A stretch of DNA of 64,000 nucleotides from Bacteroidota bacterium (lineage in GTDB: Bacteria; Bacteroidota; Bacteroidia; AKYH767-A; OLB10). Made by a program: the position numbers and the translations under genes. The first letter of the stretch is position 1. Each line of letters opens with the position of its first letter. This document shows, one piece after another, positions 44,171 through 53,442 of the stretch. The notes under the pieces are model-generated. The model searched no databases and was not told the origin of the DNA. It saw only the letters and a list, made by a program, of their open reading frames with translations. The stretch lies in contig JADKFA010000011.1 in NCBI GenBank assembly GCA_016717725.1, forward strand, positions 94,033 to 158,032, given 5' to 3'.

Positions 44171-44662
44171 TTAATTCATTAGATATCTATTCAACCAAGT
44201 GGTACTCAAGGGCACTTTAAATTTAAAGTTCAGCTCATCCACACTTAACAAAGTGATGTCATACACTTTTGTATCTGCATTCATTTCCTCTCGTTGGATT
44301 TTTTGTTCAATTTCCTTCAATGGCAAAATTTTGGTTTCGCCATTCTCTTGTAAGAAAGTTACATTGAGTCTTTCTAAAAAGCTCAAGGACAACTCTGTTC
44401 CTAGTTCTTTAACAAACTGATGTAACTTGTCGATAGAGCAACCACTCGCTCCCGTATTTTTCTCATCAACGCTAATGACTAAAAAGGCTTGATCAATGAT
44501 TTTAAAGGCCGCATCTAAATCCATTTTATGAGCAGTCCACGACTGCAAAAAAGAAGAACAACGATTTGCTATCTTTTCAACTTCGTCAGTGTTTAGCAAT
44601 CGAGAACTTGGAAAAATCCAGATTCTCGCTTCTTTTGGTAGTGTTTCAAATGAAATTAACAT
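44171..44662 (-). CDS. Conserved protein labelled 'ABC transporter ATPase' in relatives
   Basis: A 163-residue soluble protein with the pattern LPKEARIWIFPSSR, FLQSWTAHKMDLDAAF and ATGCSID-like GASGCSIDKLHQF. Relatives across Bacteroidota carry an 'ABC transporter ATPase' label, but no Walker A or Walker B motif is present, so that name should not be trusted. The function is unknown. It heads a small cluster with the 46-residue membrane protein. Confidence 0.75.
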   Translation of the reverse strand: MLISFETLPKEARIWIFPSSRLLNTDEVEKIANRCSSFLQSWTAHKMDLDAAFKIIDQAFLVISVDEKNTGASGCSIDKLHQFVKELGTELSLSFLERLNVTFLQENGETKILPLKEIEQKIQREEMNADTKVYDITLLSVDELNFKFKVPLSTTWLNRYLMN

Positions 44663-44717
44663 ACTATAAAGGTACGAATTACTATTTACAATTTTTACAA
44701 TTTTAAATTAATATTGG

Positions 44718-45119
44718 TTATTCTTGATCGTCAATAACGTTAATTTCTTCCTTCTTCATGGCTACTTTCCATACATATTCACCATCCTCTTCTACTTTAA
44801 CGAGCGTTATTTTCTGCTCATTTTCATTTCCTTCCTCTTTAAAATAAACCATGGCTTTCTTTCCTTGAATATCTTCTGAAAGAATAGTGATTTTGTTTAA
44901 TTTTTCATTCAAATCATTTCCATTCAACTCTTCAATTTTTTCAAATTGCTTTAATAATTTAATAGTTTCCTTGGTGCCAAACTCAGCTGCTTTTTCATAA
45001 TCATGCTCTTGAACCGCTATTAAAAATTGCTCGGCGACAGGTATCGGACCTTGATCCTTTTTGCAGGATGTTAGGGTGAAAATGAATAGAACAGTTAGAA
45101 AATATATTAGATTTTTCAT
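44718..45119 (-). CDS. DUF4878-like lipoprotein
   Basis: A 133-residue lipoprotein: lipobox TSC at residue 19, then an NTF2-like alpha+beta domain (PVAEQFLIAVQEHDYEKAAEFG in part; YVWKVAMKKEE at the end). This is the DUF4878 layout, a common small periplasmic lipoprotein of unknown role. The start overlaps the stop of the upstream hydrolase gene by four bases, indicating translational coupling. Confidence 0.75.
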   Translation of the reverse strand: MKNLIYFLTVLFIFTLTSCKKDQGPIPVAEQFLIAVQEHDYEKAAEFGTKETIKLLKQFEKIEELNGNDLNEKLNKITILSEDIQGKKAMVYFKEEGNENEQKITLVKVEEDGEYVWKVAMKKEEINVIDDQE

Positions 45120-45739
45120 TTTTTGCTATAGTTATAAATCAATTGAGCATGTTGATTTAGGTACAAATTGTCAAGTGCAATGTACTTGAAATTTCCTGCC
45201 ACAGAAATTGGGAAATAAGATGAATCACCTGTTGTTTCTATAACCAAATCATGAATCCATTCACTACAATAAACAGAACTATGTTCGTTCATATCAAATT
45301 TAGCATCGAATATTATTTTCTTTCTAAGATTGGTGTGAAGAACTTTTTTGAAATTTTCCATTTGTGAATTATTTAAGTCCAATCGATAAACAGCTCCTTC
45401 GTTACAAATTGATTTATTCCAGAATTGACTTAAGGGTTCTACTATGAGAGAAGGTCCAGGTCGATCTTGTTGCACATGTGCTACATAGGGAATATTATCA
45501 CGGAGAATTACAATTCCAGAATGACCATACTTTTTTTCCTTCAACGAACAATTTTGAAACATTCTGCTGATGAGTCCGTGCCCATTTCGAAACACTAAAT
45601 CACCTGTTTCTATGACAAGCTTTGGTAATTTTACTTCTTCTGTATGTCCAGAACTAACTCCTGATACGTTATAAATTAACAAAGCATTCACCACTACGAC
45701 AACGCTAACAACAATTCCTATTCTAATTTTATTTCTCAT
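45116..45739 (-). CDS. YiiX-like NlpC/P60 family cysteine hydrolase
   Basis: A 207-residue protein with an N-terminal membrane anchor or signal (residues 7-27). The circularly permuted papain-like domain shows LVIETGDLVFRNG (about residues 41-53), the catalytic histidine in YGHSGIVI and the catalytic cysteine in VYCSEWIHDL. Relatives act as amidases on peptidoglycan or lipid-linked substrates. It is coupled to the DUF4878-like lipoprotein and lies four bases after argS. Confidence 0.82.
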   Translation of the reverse strand: MRNKIRIGIVVSVVVVVNALLIYNVSGVSSGHTEEVKLPKLVIETGDLVFRNGHGLISRMFQNCSLKEKKYGHSGIVILRDNIPYVAHVQQDRPGPSLIVEPLSQFWNKSICNEGAVYRLDLNNSQMENFKKVLHTNLRKKIIFDAKFDMNEHSSVYCSEWIHDLVIETTGDSSYFPISVAGNFKYIALDNLYLNQHAQLIYNYSKK

Positions 45740-45742
45740 ACT

Positions 45743-47551
45743 TTACATTCTATCTGGGACGCCTATACCCAAAATAGACATTGTTCTTTTGATGGTTTTT
45801 GATGTTTGATCACAAAGTTGAAGTCGAAATTTAGAGGTAGGAATAGCTGCTTCATCTACGATGGGATATTCATGGTAGAACTGATTAAAAGTTTTAGCCA
45901 ATTCGTAAACATAATTAGCCATGACGGCCGGACTATATCGATCTGCTGCTTCCCCAAGCACAAAAGGGAATTTAAGCATTTGCTTAACTAATTCCTTTTC
46001 TTTCTCGTTCATTCCAACATAATCGGCAGATGAATATGACTCATCTAATTTAATAGAAGCAGTTTTATTTGCTTTACGAATCACAGATCGAATTCGAGCA
46101 TAAGTGTATTGAATGAACGGACCGGTATTTCCGTTGAAGTCGATGGACTCTTCTGGATTAAACAACATTCGCTTTTCGGGATCTACTTTAAGAATAAAAT
46201 ATTTTAAAGCACCCATGCCAATCATCTCGTACAACTCATTTGCTTCTTGCTCTGTAAAATCATCTACTTTACCCAACTCCTTAGTGATGCGTGTAGCTTC
46301 CTGAATCATACTCTCCATCAACTCATCCGCATCCACCACAGTTCCTTCACGCGATTTCATTTTTCCTGACGGAAGATCAACCATGTTATACGAAAGATGA
46401 TATAGGCTATCAGCCCAATCGAATGACATTTTTTTTAAGATCAATTTCAACACTTTGAAATGGTAATCCTGTTCATTACCGACAACATAAATCAAGCGCG
46501 AAAATTTTTGATCATCAAATCTCTTCTTTGCAGTGCCTAAATCTTGTGTAATGTACACACTGGTTCCATCGCTACGCAACAACAATTTATGATCGAGACC
46601 ATCTTCTGTCAAATCCACCCACACCGAACCATCTTCCTTCTTATAAAAAATTCCACGATCTAACCCAAGTTGTACAATTTCCTTACCCAGCAAATACATC
46701 TCCGATTCATAATAAAACTTATCAAAATCGACACCGAGCATTTTATAACTTTTATCGAATCCATCATACACCCACGCATTCATCTTCTTCCACAGAGCAA
46801 CAGTTTCTTCTTCACCTGCCTCCCACTTCCGAAGCATTTCTTGCGCTTCCAACATCACAGGTGCTTTCTTCTTTGCTTCTTCTTCAGTTAGTCCATTATT
46901 CACTAATGTTTCAATTTCGGCTTTAAAAAGCCCATCAAAAGCAACATAATATTTACCAACCAAATGATCGCCTTTCATTCCGGAACTCTCTGGTGTTTCA
47001 CCATTCCCTTGCTTCATCCAAGCCAGCATCGACTTACAAATATGAATGCCACGATCGTTAATCAAATTTACTTTCTGCACCTTGTTACCACTAGCTTCTA
47101 GTAGATTCGCGACGCTATAACCTAACAAATTATTTCGAATATGTCCAAGATGCAATGGTTTATTCGTATTGGGGGAGCTATACTCTACCAAAACGGGATG
47201 ATTTCTCATCATTGGATCGGGCTTCCGCACCCAGTAGTCTTCATCAACACATGCTTCTGAAAAAATTCGGTTCCATGCTTCTTTCTGAATAACAATATTT
47301 AAAAAGCCTTTTACCACATTAAAAATTTCCACCTCCCTTTCGTTACTCACGAGCCATGCACCCAATTCGTTTCCGAGAGTTTCAGGATTTTTACCAGCTA
47401 ATTTGCTTAGATTAAAAACAACGACGGTCAAATCTCCTACAAAATCTGTACGAGTAGGTTGAATTGAAATCTCATCGGATGAAATATCCACCTTATACAA
47501 TTGCATCAATGCATTTTTAACAGCATTGCGTAATTCTCTCTCGAATAACAT
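45743..47551 (-). CDS. argS: Arginyl-tRNA synthetase
   Basis: A 602-residue class I synthetase that charges tRNA-Arg. The N-terminal Add-1 domain, the HIGH-like motif SSPNTNKPLHLGHIRNN (about residues 110-126), the KMSKS-like GKMKSREGT and the C-terminal anticodon-binding DALR domain are all present. The final YELAKTFNQFYHEYPI helix is normal. Full length. It is the first gene of a leftward run with the hydrolase and lipoproteins. Confidence 0.97.
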   Translation of the reverse strand: MLFERELRNAVKNALMQLYKVDISSDEISIQPTRTDFVGDLTVVVFNLSKLAGKNPETLGNELGAWLVSNEREVEIFNVVKGFLNIVIQKEAWNRIFSEACVDEDYWVRKPDPMMRNHPVLVEYSSPNTNKPLHLGHIRNNLLGYSVANLLEASGNKVQKVNLINDRGIHICKSMLAWMKQGNGETPESSGMKGDHLVGKYYVAFDGLFKAEIETLVNNGLTEEEAKKKAPVMLEAQEMLRKWEAGEEETVALWKKMNAWVYDGFDKSYKMLGVDFDKFYYESEMYLLGKEIVQLGLDRGIFYKKEDGSVWVDLTEDGLDHKLLLRSDGTSVYITQDLGTAKKRFDDQKFSRLIYVVGNEQDYHFKVLKLILKKMSFDWADSLYHLSYNMVDLPSGKMKSREGTVVDADELMESMIQEATRITKELGKVDDFTEQEANELYEMIGMGALKYFILKVDPEKRMLFNPEESIDFNGNTGPFIQYTYARIRSVIRKANKTASIKLDESYSSADYVGMNEKEKELVKQMLKFPFVLGEAADRYSPAVMANYVYELAKTFNQFYHEYPIVDEAAIPTSKFRLQLCDQTSKTIKRTMSILGIGVPDRM

Positions 47552-47555
47552 ATCG

Positions 47556-47563
47556 CAAATTTA
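47556..47563 (-). promoter_or_regulatory. -7 box abutting the argS start codon
   Basis: On the minus strand TAAATTTG matches TAnnTTTG, four bases upstream of the ATG (47549-47551). A leaderless or nearly leaderless message is implied. Confidence 0.4.
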
Positions 47564-47589
47564 ATGGGTTATTGGATGCAGATAATCTA

Positions 47590-48040
47590 AAATACAAAAA
47601 AAAGCATAGTCTTATTGACAAGGCACTGTGTATTGCTATAATTATGAGATTTATGCGATTTGAGGAGCTTCTTTCATTATAATTTTATTAATCTCTGCTA
47701 TTAAATTTGCCAAGTCTAAAGTGGGATTTAACGTCGAGATCTTGCAATAATAGATCTACTCATTTTGGATGAGACGGACACAATGCAAACCTCCTTCCTT
47801 CTTCGGAATTCAATAGCGAATAGGCTTTCCAATGCCCCACAATTGCCCATCTACCCATGCTATGAACAACTGTTTAAACCAACGAGAATTCCTTGGCTTT
47901 GAAAATTTCCGATTCCATTTTTAAGCAGGCAACAATAAAAAAAACTATCGACCCACGCAGAAATGTATCGCTGAGGTTCAAACAACAGATTTTTCTGAAC
48001 CAAAATTCAATAGAAAGTGATCTTTTAAGATGGGTGCTAT
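47590..48040 (-). pseudogene. Decayed second copy of the arginase gene
   Basis: The sequence matches the 3' part of the arginase gene at 52361-53305 in patches: the shared end TTATGCGATTTGAG (47651-47664), CATTTTGGATGAG, and later CTGAGGTTCAAA (about 47971-47982), each in the same order as in the intact gene. The homology even includes the arginase terminator (TGACAAGGC at 47616-47624). Large internal deletions and many stops remove any function. It lies between argS and the acyltransferase, about 4.7 kb from the working copy. Confidence 0.8.
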
Positions 48041-48208
48041 CCATATCCAATTTGGATATGTTAATGACATCAACACCCTATACGCAACTCTGGAAACTGT
48101 CAAGCTTTTATACGATATCAACTTGAACACCAGAGGTAAATCAGGATTACCATAATAATTAATCAGATGACCAAATCAATAATTAATTGAATTGGTTAGG
48201 ATAGCATT
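48041..48208. other. Intergenic, no clear feature
   Basis: The stretch between the arginase remnant and the acyltransferase stop holds a short palindrome (ATATCCAATTTGGATAT, 48043-48059) and nothing coding. A 77-codon plus-strand frame across 47893-48126 is a by-product of the remnant. Confidence 0.4.
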
Positions 48209-49474
48209 TTATACAGAAACAGGTTTTTCAAAAGTACTTTTCAACTCCCCCTGAGAATCCTTTACTACTTCCTTCACTATTACTTCTGCTTTACTTGAAC
48301 TCTTCACCACCATGAATTTTTCTTTCAGATTCAAGAACCAGCTTTCAAAATAATTATAGGACAAATAGGCAAGACCAAAAGTACCGAAGACAGATCCAAC
48401 ATATAAAATTGAATTAAAAAGAACAGCATTTTGATCTAAACCTATACGTTGCAAGGAACTCAATAATACGGCAATCACCAAAGTATGATACATATAAATT
48501 CCATACGAGATATTTCCAAGCGTATTAAATTTCGGACTTGCAAATTTCAACATACATGCTGGATTGGTCGACACATTAATGATAATCACGAGAAATACAA
48601 ATGCTTCTAGTAAGGTATCTCCTACGAAGGAATATTCAACAAAAAAGAAGCCTAAACAAGTGATAGCTGATCCCCAAACCAAGAAAGGATTGTATAAGAA
48701 ATTCAACACCTTCTCTTTATTCTTAAACAAGCACCAAGCACCCAATGCTCCGATTGCCATCTGCTCAATTTTAAACAATCCCCAGTAGAGATGAAATTTA
48801 TTCGCGATTGTATGAATGGTTCCAGCTCCTGTATAATTTGCTATCAGACGCGAAATGATGCCAAGCGATAATTTAACAATTATTAACATGATAAGCATGC
48901 GCACTAAATTTTTATGAAATGAGCGAACCAGCCAGGGCCATAGAATGTAAAACTGCTCTTCGACACCAACACTCCAAGTCTGATTTCCTCCAACTAACTC
49001 CACAGAGTTATAACGAACTAAGTTGGGTAACATCATAAAACATAAACCAAACCATATCCAGACATTATTTGCCAACATATCTTGACCATAATGCCCGATA
49101 TCAAAAAAACGGGGGACAATTGTAAAAGCCAAAAGGATAACTGCATAATACACTGGCCATATTCGTAGGATTCGACGCATGTAAAATTTCTTTAAACTTA
49201 CGGTATTCGTTTTCCTAACTTCAGCTAACAAGAGATACGTGATCAAAAATCCGCTCAAAACAAAAAACAAAGAAACCGCTTTATGACCGAGCGCCTCAAA
49301 AAAGATGCTCAACACAGAATTTCCACCAAACACACTTGAATACGATGCACCATCCCGTTGAGCCCAGAGTTTATACTGCTCCACATGATGGAAAATTACT
49401 GCTGTAGCAGCAAAAAATCTTAATCCATTCAAGCCACCAAAATAAATTCGGTCGTTAGTTGCCTTTTGCTCCAT
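48209..49474 (-). CDS. Acyltransferase 3 family membrane protein (OafA-like)
   Basis: A 421-residue protein with about ten membrane helices. The family motifs are LNGLRFFAATAVIFHH (catalytic His, about residues 15-30), RRILRIWPVYY (about 100-110) and the late GISYGIYMYHTLVI-like NISYGIYMYHTLV. Such proteins O-acetylate surface sugars (LPS, exopolysaccharide). A soluble basic tail of 45 residues ends the protein. It stands alone. Confidence 0.92.
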   Translation of the reverse strand: MEQKATNDRIYFGGLNGLRFFAATAVIFHHVEQYKLWAQRDGASYSSVFGGNSVLSIFFEALGHKAVSLFFVLSGFLITYLLLAEVRKTNTVSLKKFYMRRILRIWPVYYAVILLAFTIVPRFFDIGHYGQDMLANNVWIWFGLCFMMLPNLVRYNSVELVGGNQTWSVGVEEQFYILWPWLVRSFHKNLVRMLIMLIIVKLSLGIISRLIANYTGAGTIHTIANKFHLYWGLFKIEQMAIGALGAWCLFKNKEKVLNFLYNPFLVWGSAITCLGFFFVEYSFVGDTLLEAFVFLVIIINVSTNPACMLKFASPKFNTLGNISYGIYMYHTLVIAVLLSSLQRIGLDQNAVLFNSILYVGSVFGTFGLAYLSYNYFESWFLNLKEKFMVVKSSSKAEVIVKEVVKDSQGELKSTFEKPVSV

Positions 49475-49603
49475 AATAATCCGTTTAAGCTAAAGTTCTA
49501 CGAATAGAATTGCTAAAAGTTACCAGTTAGCTGACTAGATTATATACTTATTTTCAATCAAAATTCACCCGAAACTAACGGCTTAGGAGTACCGAAAAAA
49601 AAA

Positions 49604-50047
49604 TTAGATTGAAGCAGAAACTCGATTGTTTCTCTGAATCAAAGTATCAAGAACTTCTTTTAAATCCAGTGAAAAAAATCTTGAATATGAATTTGATTCT
49701 ACTTTATTATTACTGATACGGTACCACTTAAATTGTTCTATATCGAGTACAAATGACTCTGAAATATGATACAATCCGCTTAAAATTTCCATGGAGCGGA
49801 TGGTTGAAGGAAGATCCTCCCCTGTTACACATTCTATAGCGATTGCGGGTGTGAAATTATTATTCAAATCATATACAACCACATCCGGTTGTTCACTATT
49901 AGAATCTTTAAGGTCGATGTAAGATTCATTGACAGCCTCAAAGTCCTTCCTTTTTAATTTTTTTGATAAACCATAGGTTAAAATAGAAGCTAAAAATTTC
50001 TTTTGTCCTGAACCTGCAGCGGCCCAACTCTTTTCCAGGTATTTCAT
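49604..50047 (-). CDS. Hypothetical protein, possible PD-(D/E)xK-like fold
   Basis: A 147-residue soluble protein. The central part has a strand PDVVVYDL, then AIAIECVTGED, an arrangement of Asp, Glu and a following helix that resembles Uma2/PD-(D/E)xK nuclease-like domains. The lysine of the full motif is not visible, so activity is uncertain. It lies 315 bp left of the group II intron and has no operon partner. Confidence 0.45.
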   Translation of the reverse strand: MKYLEKSWAAAGSGQKKFLASILTYGLSKKLKRKDFEAVNESYIDLKDSNSEQPDVVVYDLNNNFTPAIAIECVTGEDLPSTIRSMEILSGLYHISESFVLDIEQFKWYRISNNKVESNSYSRFFSLDLKEVLDTLIQRNNRVSASI

Positions 50048-50362
50048 TGGTCAGATATTTGGTTGAATTCAAATTTAGTTCAAGAAAGGATGGCGTTAAC
50101 ATTAATTCTTAAACTTAACATTAATTTAAAGTTGAATTTCAGTTTCCTTCGAACCCAGACAAAATATTGCTATTTCCTGAAAACGAGAGCTAAATATTTG
50201 ATTATTTAGTGTATTTTATAGTATTTCAAAATCAAGTTAATTAAACAACTTCAAATTAACAGATTCCCTATGCAGGTCCAGCAAATTCATTGCGAAATGG
50301 TATCATAGCTTTTCAGCAACTAAGCATAATTTGTCTGCTTTTAGTGAATAATCGAGTAGGAA
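50048..50362. other. Intergenic flank of the group II intron
   Basis: About 315 bp, AT-rich, no coding frame or strong palindrome seen. It would be the original DNA downstream of the arginase terminator before the intron inserted. Confidence 0.45.
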
Positions 50363-52305
50363 GTAAAGATAAAATAATCTATCGGTTAGTTTATCTTACT
50401 GTCCTCTCACACCACCGTACGTACCGGTCTGGTATACGGCGGTTTGTTAGAATAATTTAAGTTGGCCTTCGAGGTTGTTGCGGTACGTTTGGTGAGCTTG
50501 GTAATCCTTTCTTGTGAAGTACTGCGTTATTAAGACTTTGTCATGATTGGACTATGTGCTGTTCTGCATGCGCCCTTACTTGTGTTTCCCATTGGTAAGC
50601 TCTCCATTTGGGGATATCAAGTTTGATAAGATTTCGCAGTCTAGTTTTCGTCTTTGCCATTTTTTGCCAAAATAGTTTTCGAACTCTACTGCGCAATAGT
50701 TCATCTAGTTTCATACACCAGCTTTCAGGTCTGCTATTTGAAGTATTGAACCCCCAGTAATTACTTCCGAAAGTTCCCTCATCTTTGTTTCAACCTGTTG
50801 TGCTGTGTTTCGGGGATAGCCTTTTTCCGATAGTCCTTTGATCTTCTCAAGTGGTTTCTCAGCTATTCTAATTCGCCATGCTTTCTTGGTTTTGTAGAAA
50901 GAGAACCCGAGCAGGGTGCTTTTTTACGGGTCCACTGATTTTACTCTTCTCATGATTTACTTGTAGTATCAAGTCTTCTTCAATGTACTTTGTGATGCTC
51001 GACATTACTCGGCTTGCTGCTTTTGAGCTCTTCACATAAATGCTACAATCATCCGCATAACGAACAAATCTTAATCCTCTTTTAGTAAGTTCACATCTAA
51101 TTCATGTAGGATAATGTTGGATAGTAGTGGACTGAGAGGGCTACCTTGTGGTGTTCCTGCCAGCCGTTGACTAATTACGCCATCCACCATAATTCCACTT
51201 CGCAAGTATTTTCCGATTAGCTTCAATGTGCGCTTGTCAGTAATTTTCCTGCTTAGTAGGCTCATTAGTTTGTCGTGATTTACTACGTCAAAGAATTTTG
51301 CTAAGTCTATTTCTACAACGTAAGTGTAACCTGTGTTCAGATATTTTTGCGCTTGTAGGACGGCTTGATGTGCACTCTTGTTTGGACGAAAGCCGTAGCT
51401 GTTTTCGTGAAAGTTGGGTTTCCATATCCCGCCCATCCATTGTGATATTCCTTGTTGGATGAGTCGGTCTTTTACTGTTGGTATCCCAAGCATTCTTGTT
51501 CCACCTTGTGGTTTGGGTATCTCCACTTTTCTCACTGCACTTGGTTGATATGTTCCTGAAAGCAATTCTTCTTTGAAGGTTGACCAGTGTGTGGACATGA
51601 AGTCGCGAAGTTCATCGGTCTGCATTCCATCCACTCCACTAGCTCCTTTATTGCTACACACTTGTTTAAGTGCGTAGTCAATATTTCTAATGTCTAAGAT
51701 TGCCTCTATCATCCTATCTCTTGTCTTTGTCTTTTCTTTTGCGCTCTCCTTAGCTTGTTGCTCTGCTTAACTGCACTCCTTGTATCTTTTATTTTCAAGT
51801 ACTGCTCTATTTTCAAATACATAGGTTGTTACACTTTTTTTTTTTCTGTGCTTTGCGTCTCGCAGAAAACGCCTTAGTTCGATTGCCTTCTAACATTCAG
51901 CCCTTCTTAGTTTGACATTAACTAATACTATGGCTTCGGCTGACTTCTGTTTATTCCGATACTAATTGTTTTAAGGCTCTCAGTATTGTTTGTTTCTTGG
52001 CATTCGCTCATACCTCCGACAACTTAAATATACAGATCTCTCAGGGTAAGTTCTTTCACTTCTATTCATGTAGCCCCTTCATTTTACGTTGTTATAATCC
52101 GTACAGTATTGGACTTTTGTTTCTTGTGCAACATCGTCCTGTAACATGCCTCGTATGAAGTTTCTATTCGTGGGCTCGAATATTTGTCGCCAGCTTCCTT
52201 CAGATTTCATCTCGCAATGAACACCTTGCTATTGACTAACGATAAGTACTGCAACTCTCGTTCGGGACTTTCACCCTACAGGTAAAGAACATGCCTGACA
52301 CACAC
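50363..52305 (-). mobile_element. Group II intron, class C-like, behind the arginase terminator
   Basis: About 1.94 kb on the minus strand. The 5' end (52303-52305) reads GTGTG, the group II boundary, directly after the T run of the arginase terminator. Domain V lies near 50400-50450 (ACCGCCGTATACC and GGTACGTACGGTGG on the minus strand), domain VI follows, and the 3' end is about 50363. Insertion just after an intrinsic terminator is the habit of bacterial class C introns. The encoded reverse transcriptase is broken, so the copy is probably immobile unless the breaks are sequence errors. Confidence 0.85.
50450..51712 (-). pseudogene. ltrA: Group II intron reverse transcriptase/maturase, frameshifted
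   Basis: The first 213 codons (51712 to 51071) are an intact RT start: KGASGVDGMQTDELR, YGFRPNKSAHQAV, YVVEIDLAKFFD and GTPQGSPLSPLLSN. The catalytic FVRYADD (about 51049-51075) follows in another frame after a shift near 51095. A second shift at a six-base run (50920-50925) and a third at or near a five-base run (50751-50755) lead into the maturase X domain (RSRVRKLFWQKMAKTKTRLR in part) near 50600-50700. All three are repaired by adding one base. Confidence 0.85.
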
Positions 52306-52335
52306 AAAAAAAAGCCTCGTCTATTCGACAAGGCT
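52306..52335 (-). terminator. Terminator of the arginase gene
   Basis: The arms AGCCTCGTC (52313-52321) and GACAAGGCT (52327-52335) pair with one mismatch; on the minus strand a run of eight T follows (52306-52313) and the intron begins there. A decayed copy of the same hairpin lies near 47603-47625. Confidence 0.8.
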
Positions 52336-52360
52336 CTGTTTATTACTATAAGGAAGAGGA

Positions 52361-53305
52361 TTATGCGATTTGAGCAACAACTCTTTGTAGAATTTCAAAA
52401 GTATTCTCTGCCATTAAATTTTCTTTATCTAACGTAGGATTTACTTCTGCGATTTCGAAACAACAAACCTTTTCATTTTGGATGAGTCGAACACAAAGCG
52501 AACCTGCTTCTTTCTCGGTAATTCCATTGCGTACTGGTGTTCCAGTACCTTTGGAGATAGACGAATCCATGCTATCTACATCAAAAGAAACATAAATACT
52601 CTGGCAATTATTCAAATAAGCTAAGGCATCACGAGCAATCTTCTCCACGCCATGTCTTTTTACGTCACTTGTTGTGAATATTTTGATTTTATGCTTCTTA
52701 ATTAGGAAACTCTCTTCAGGCTCCAGATCTCTAACCGAGATGAACACAAGGTCAGAATAATTGATCTTTGGAGTCATTCCTCCCACTTTTTTAAGTTTAT
52801 TCCACAGATCTATCGTCTCTTTATCGGGCTTATTCATTTTGTTTGCAGCATTGTCTTCACCTAAAGTGGCAGCCAACGGCATTCCATGAACATTACCAGT
52901 TGGAGAAGTAAATGGTGAATGTAAATCGGCATGTGCATCGATCCAGATCACACCTAAGCGAGCCTTCGGGTTCGCCATTTTGATCCCGGCCATGGTACCA
53001 CCGGCGGTGCTATGATCACCGGCTAATACGATTGGGAACTCCTTTGCTTTTAGTACATCGGCCACTGTTTTGCTCAACTTCTCATAAATATTCACAATTC
53101 CTTTTATGCGCTTTGCATACGGAGATCCCTGAGGTTCAAAGAGTCGGAAATTTTCATTGGGAATATCTATCGAAGGTATCTTATAAAAAAGATTTGATCC
53201 GTAGTCAAGAGCGGCTACTTTAATAGCATCAGGTCCAAGACTAGCACCTCGAGTACCAGCGCCTAATTCGGATTTCACTTCAATCAGTTTAATTTTCTTA
53301 TGCAT
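52361..53305 (-). CDS. rocF: Arginase
   Basis: A 314-residue ureohydrolase that turns arginine into ornithine and urea. The binuclear manganese ligands are present in AGDHSTAGG, WIDAHADLHSP and SFDVDSMD, and substrate-binding GNVHGMPLAA and GTGTPVRNGIT are intact. The form with SGTP/GTGTP and the CCFEIAEVNP end is the Bacteroidota arginase; agmatinase or formimidoylglutamase are less likely alternatives. It is divergent from arginine decarboxylase with 137 bp between starts. A decayed copy lies at 47.6-48.0 kb. Confidence 0.87.
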   Translation of the reverse strand: MHKKIKLIEVKSELGAGTRGASLGPDAIKVAALDYGSNLFYKIPSIDIPNENFRLFEPQGSPYAKRIKGIVNIYEKLSKTVADVLKAKEFPIVLAGDHSTAGGTMAGIKMANPKARLGVIWIDAHADLHSPFTSPTGNVHGMPLAATLGEDNAANKMNKPDKETIDLWNKLKKVGGMTPKINYSDLVFISVRDLEPEESFLIKKHKIKIFTTSDVKRHGVEKIARDALAYLNNCQSIYVSFDVDSMDSSISKGTGTPVRNGITEKEAGSLCVRLIQNEKVCCFEIAEVNPTLDKENLMAENTFEILQRVVAQIA

Positions 53306-53442
53306 ATATTTTATACTTCTAATTACTTTATTTCACTCATTTGATTCAAACAAGTCTAATTAAAATCATTCAATTATTCATTAATAAATAATCCAAGTTA
53401 CTTACATTCGCGTTCCAATTAACAAGTAACTCACTTACATTT

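Noticed and set aside
47893..48126. A 77-codon plus-strand frame beside the arginase remnant
   Set aside because: It runs antisense through the decayed arginase copy, whose homology explains the sequence.
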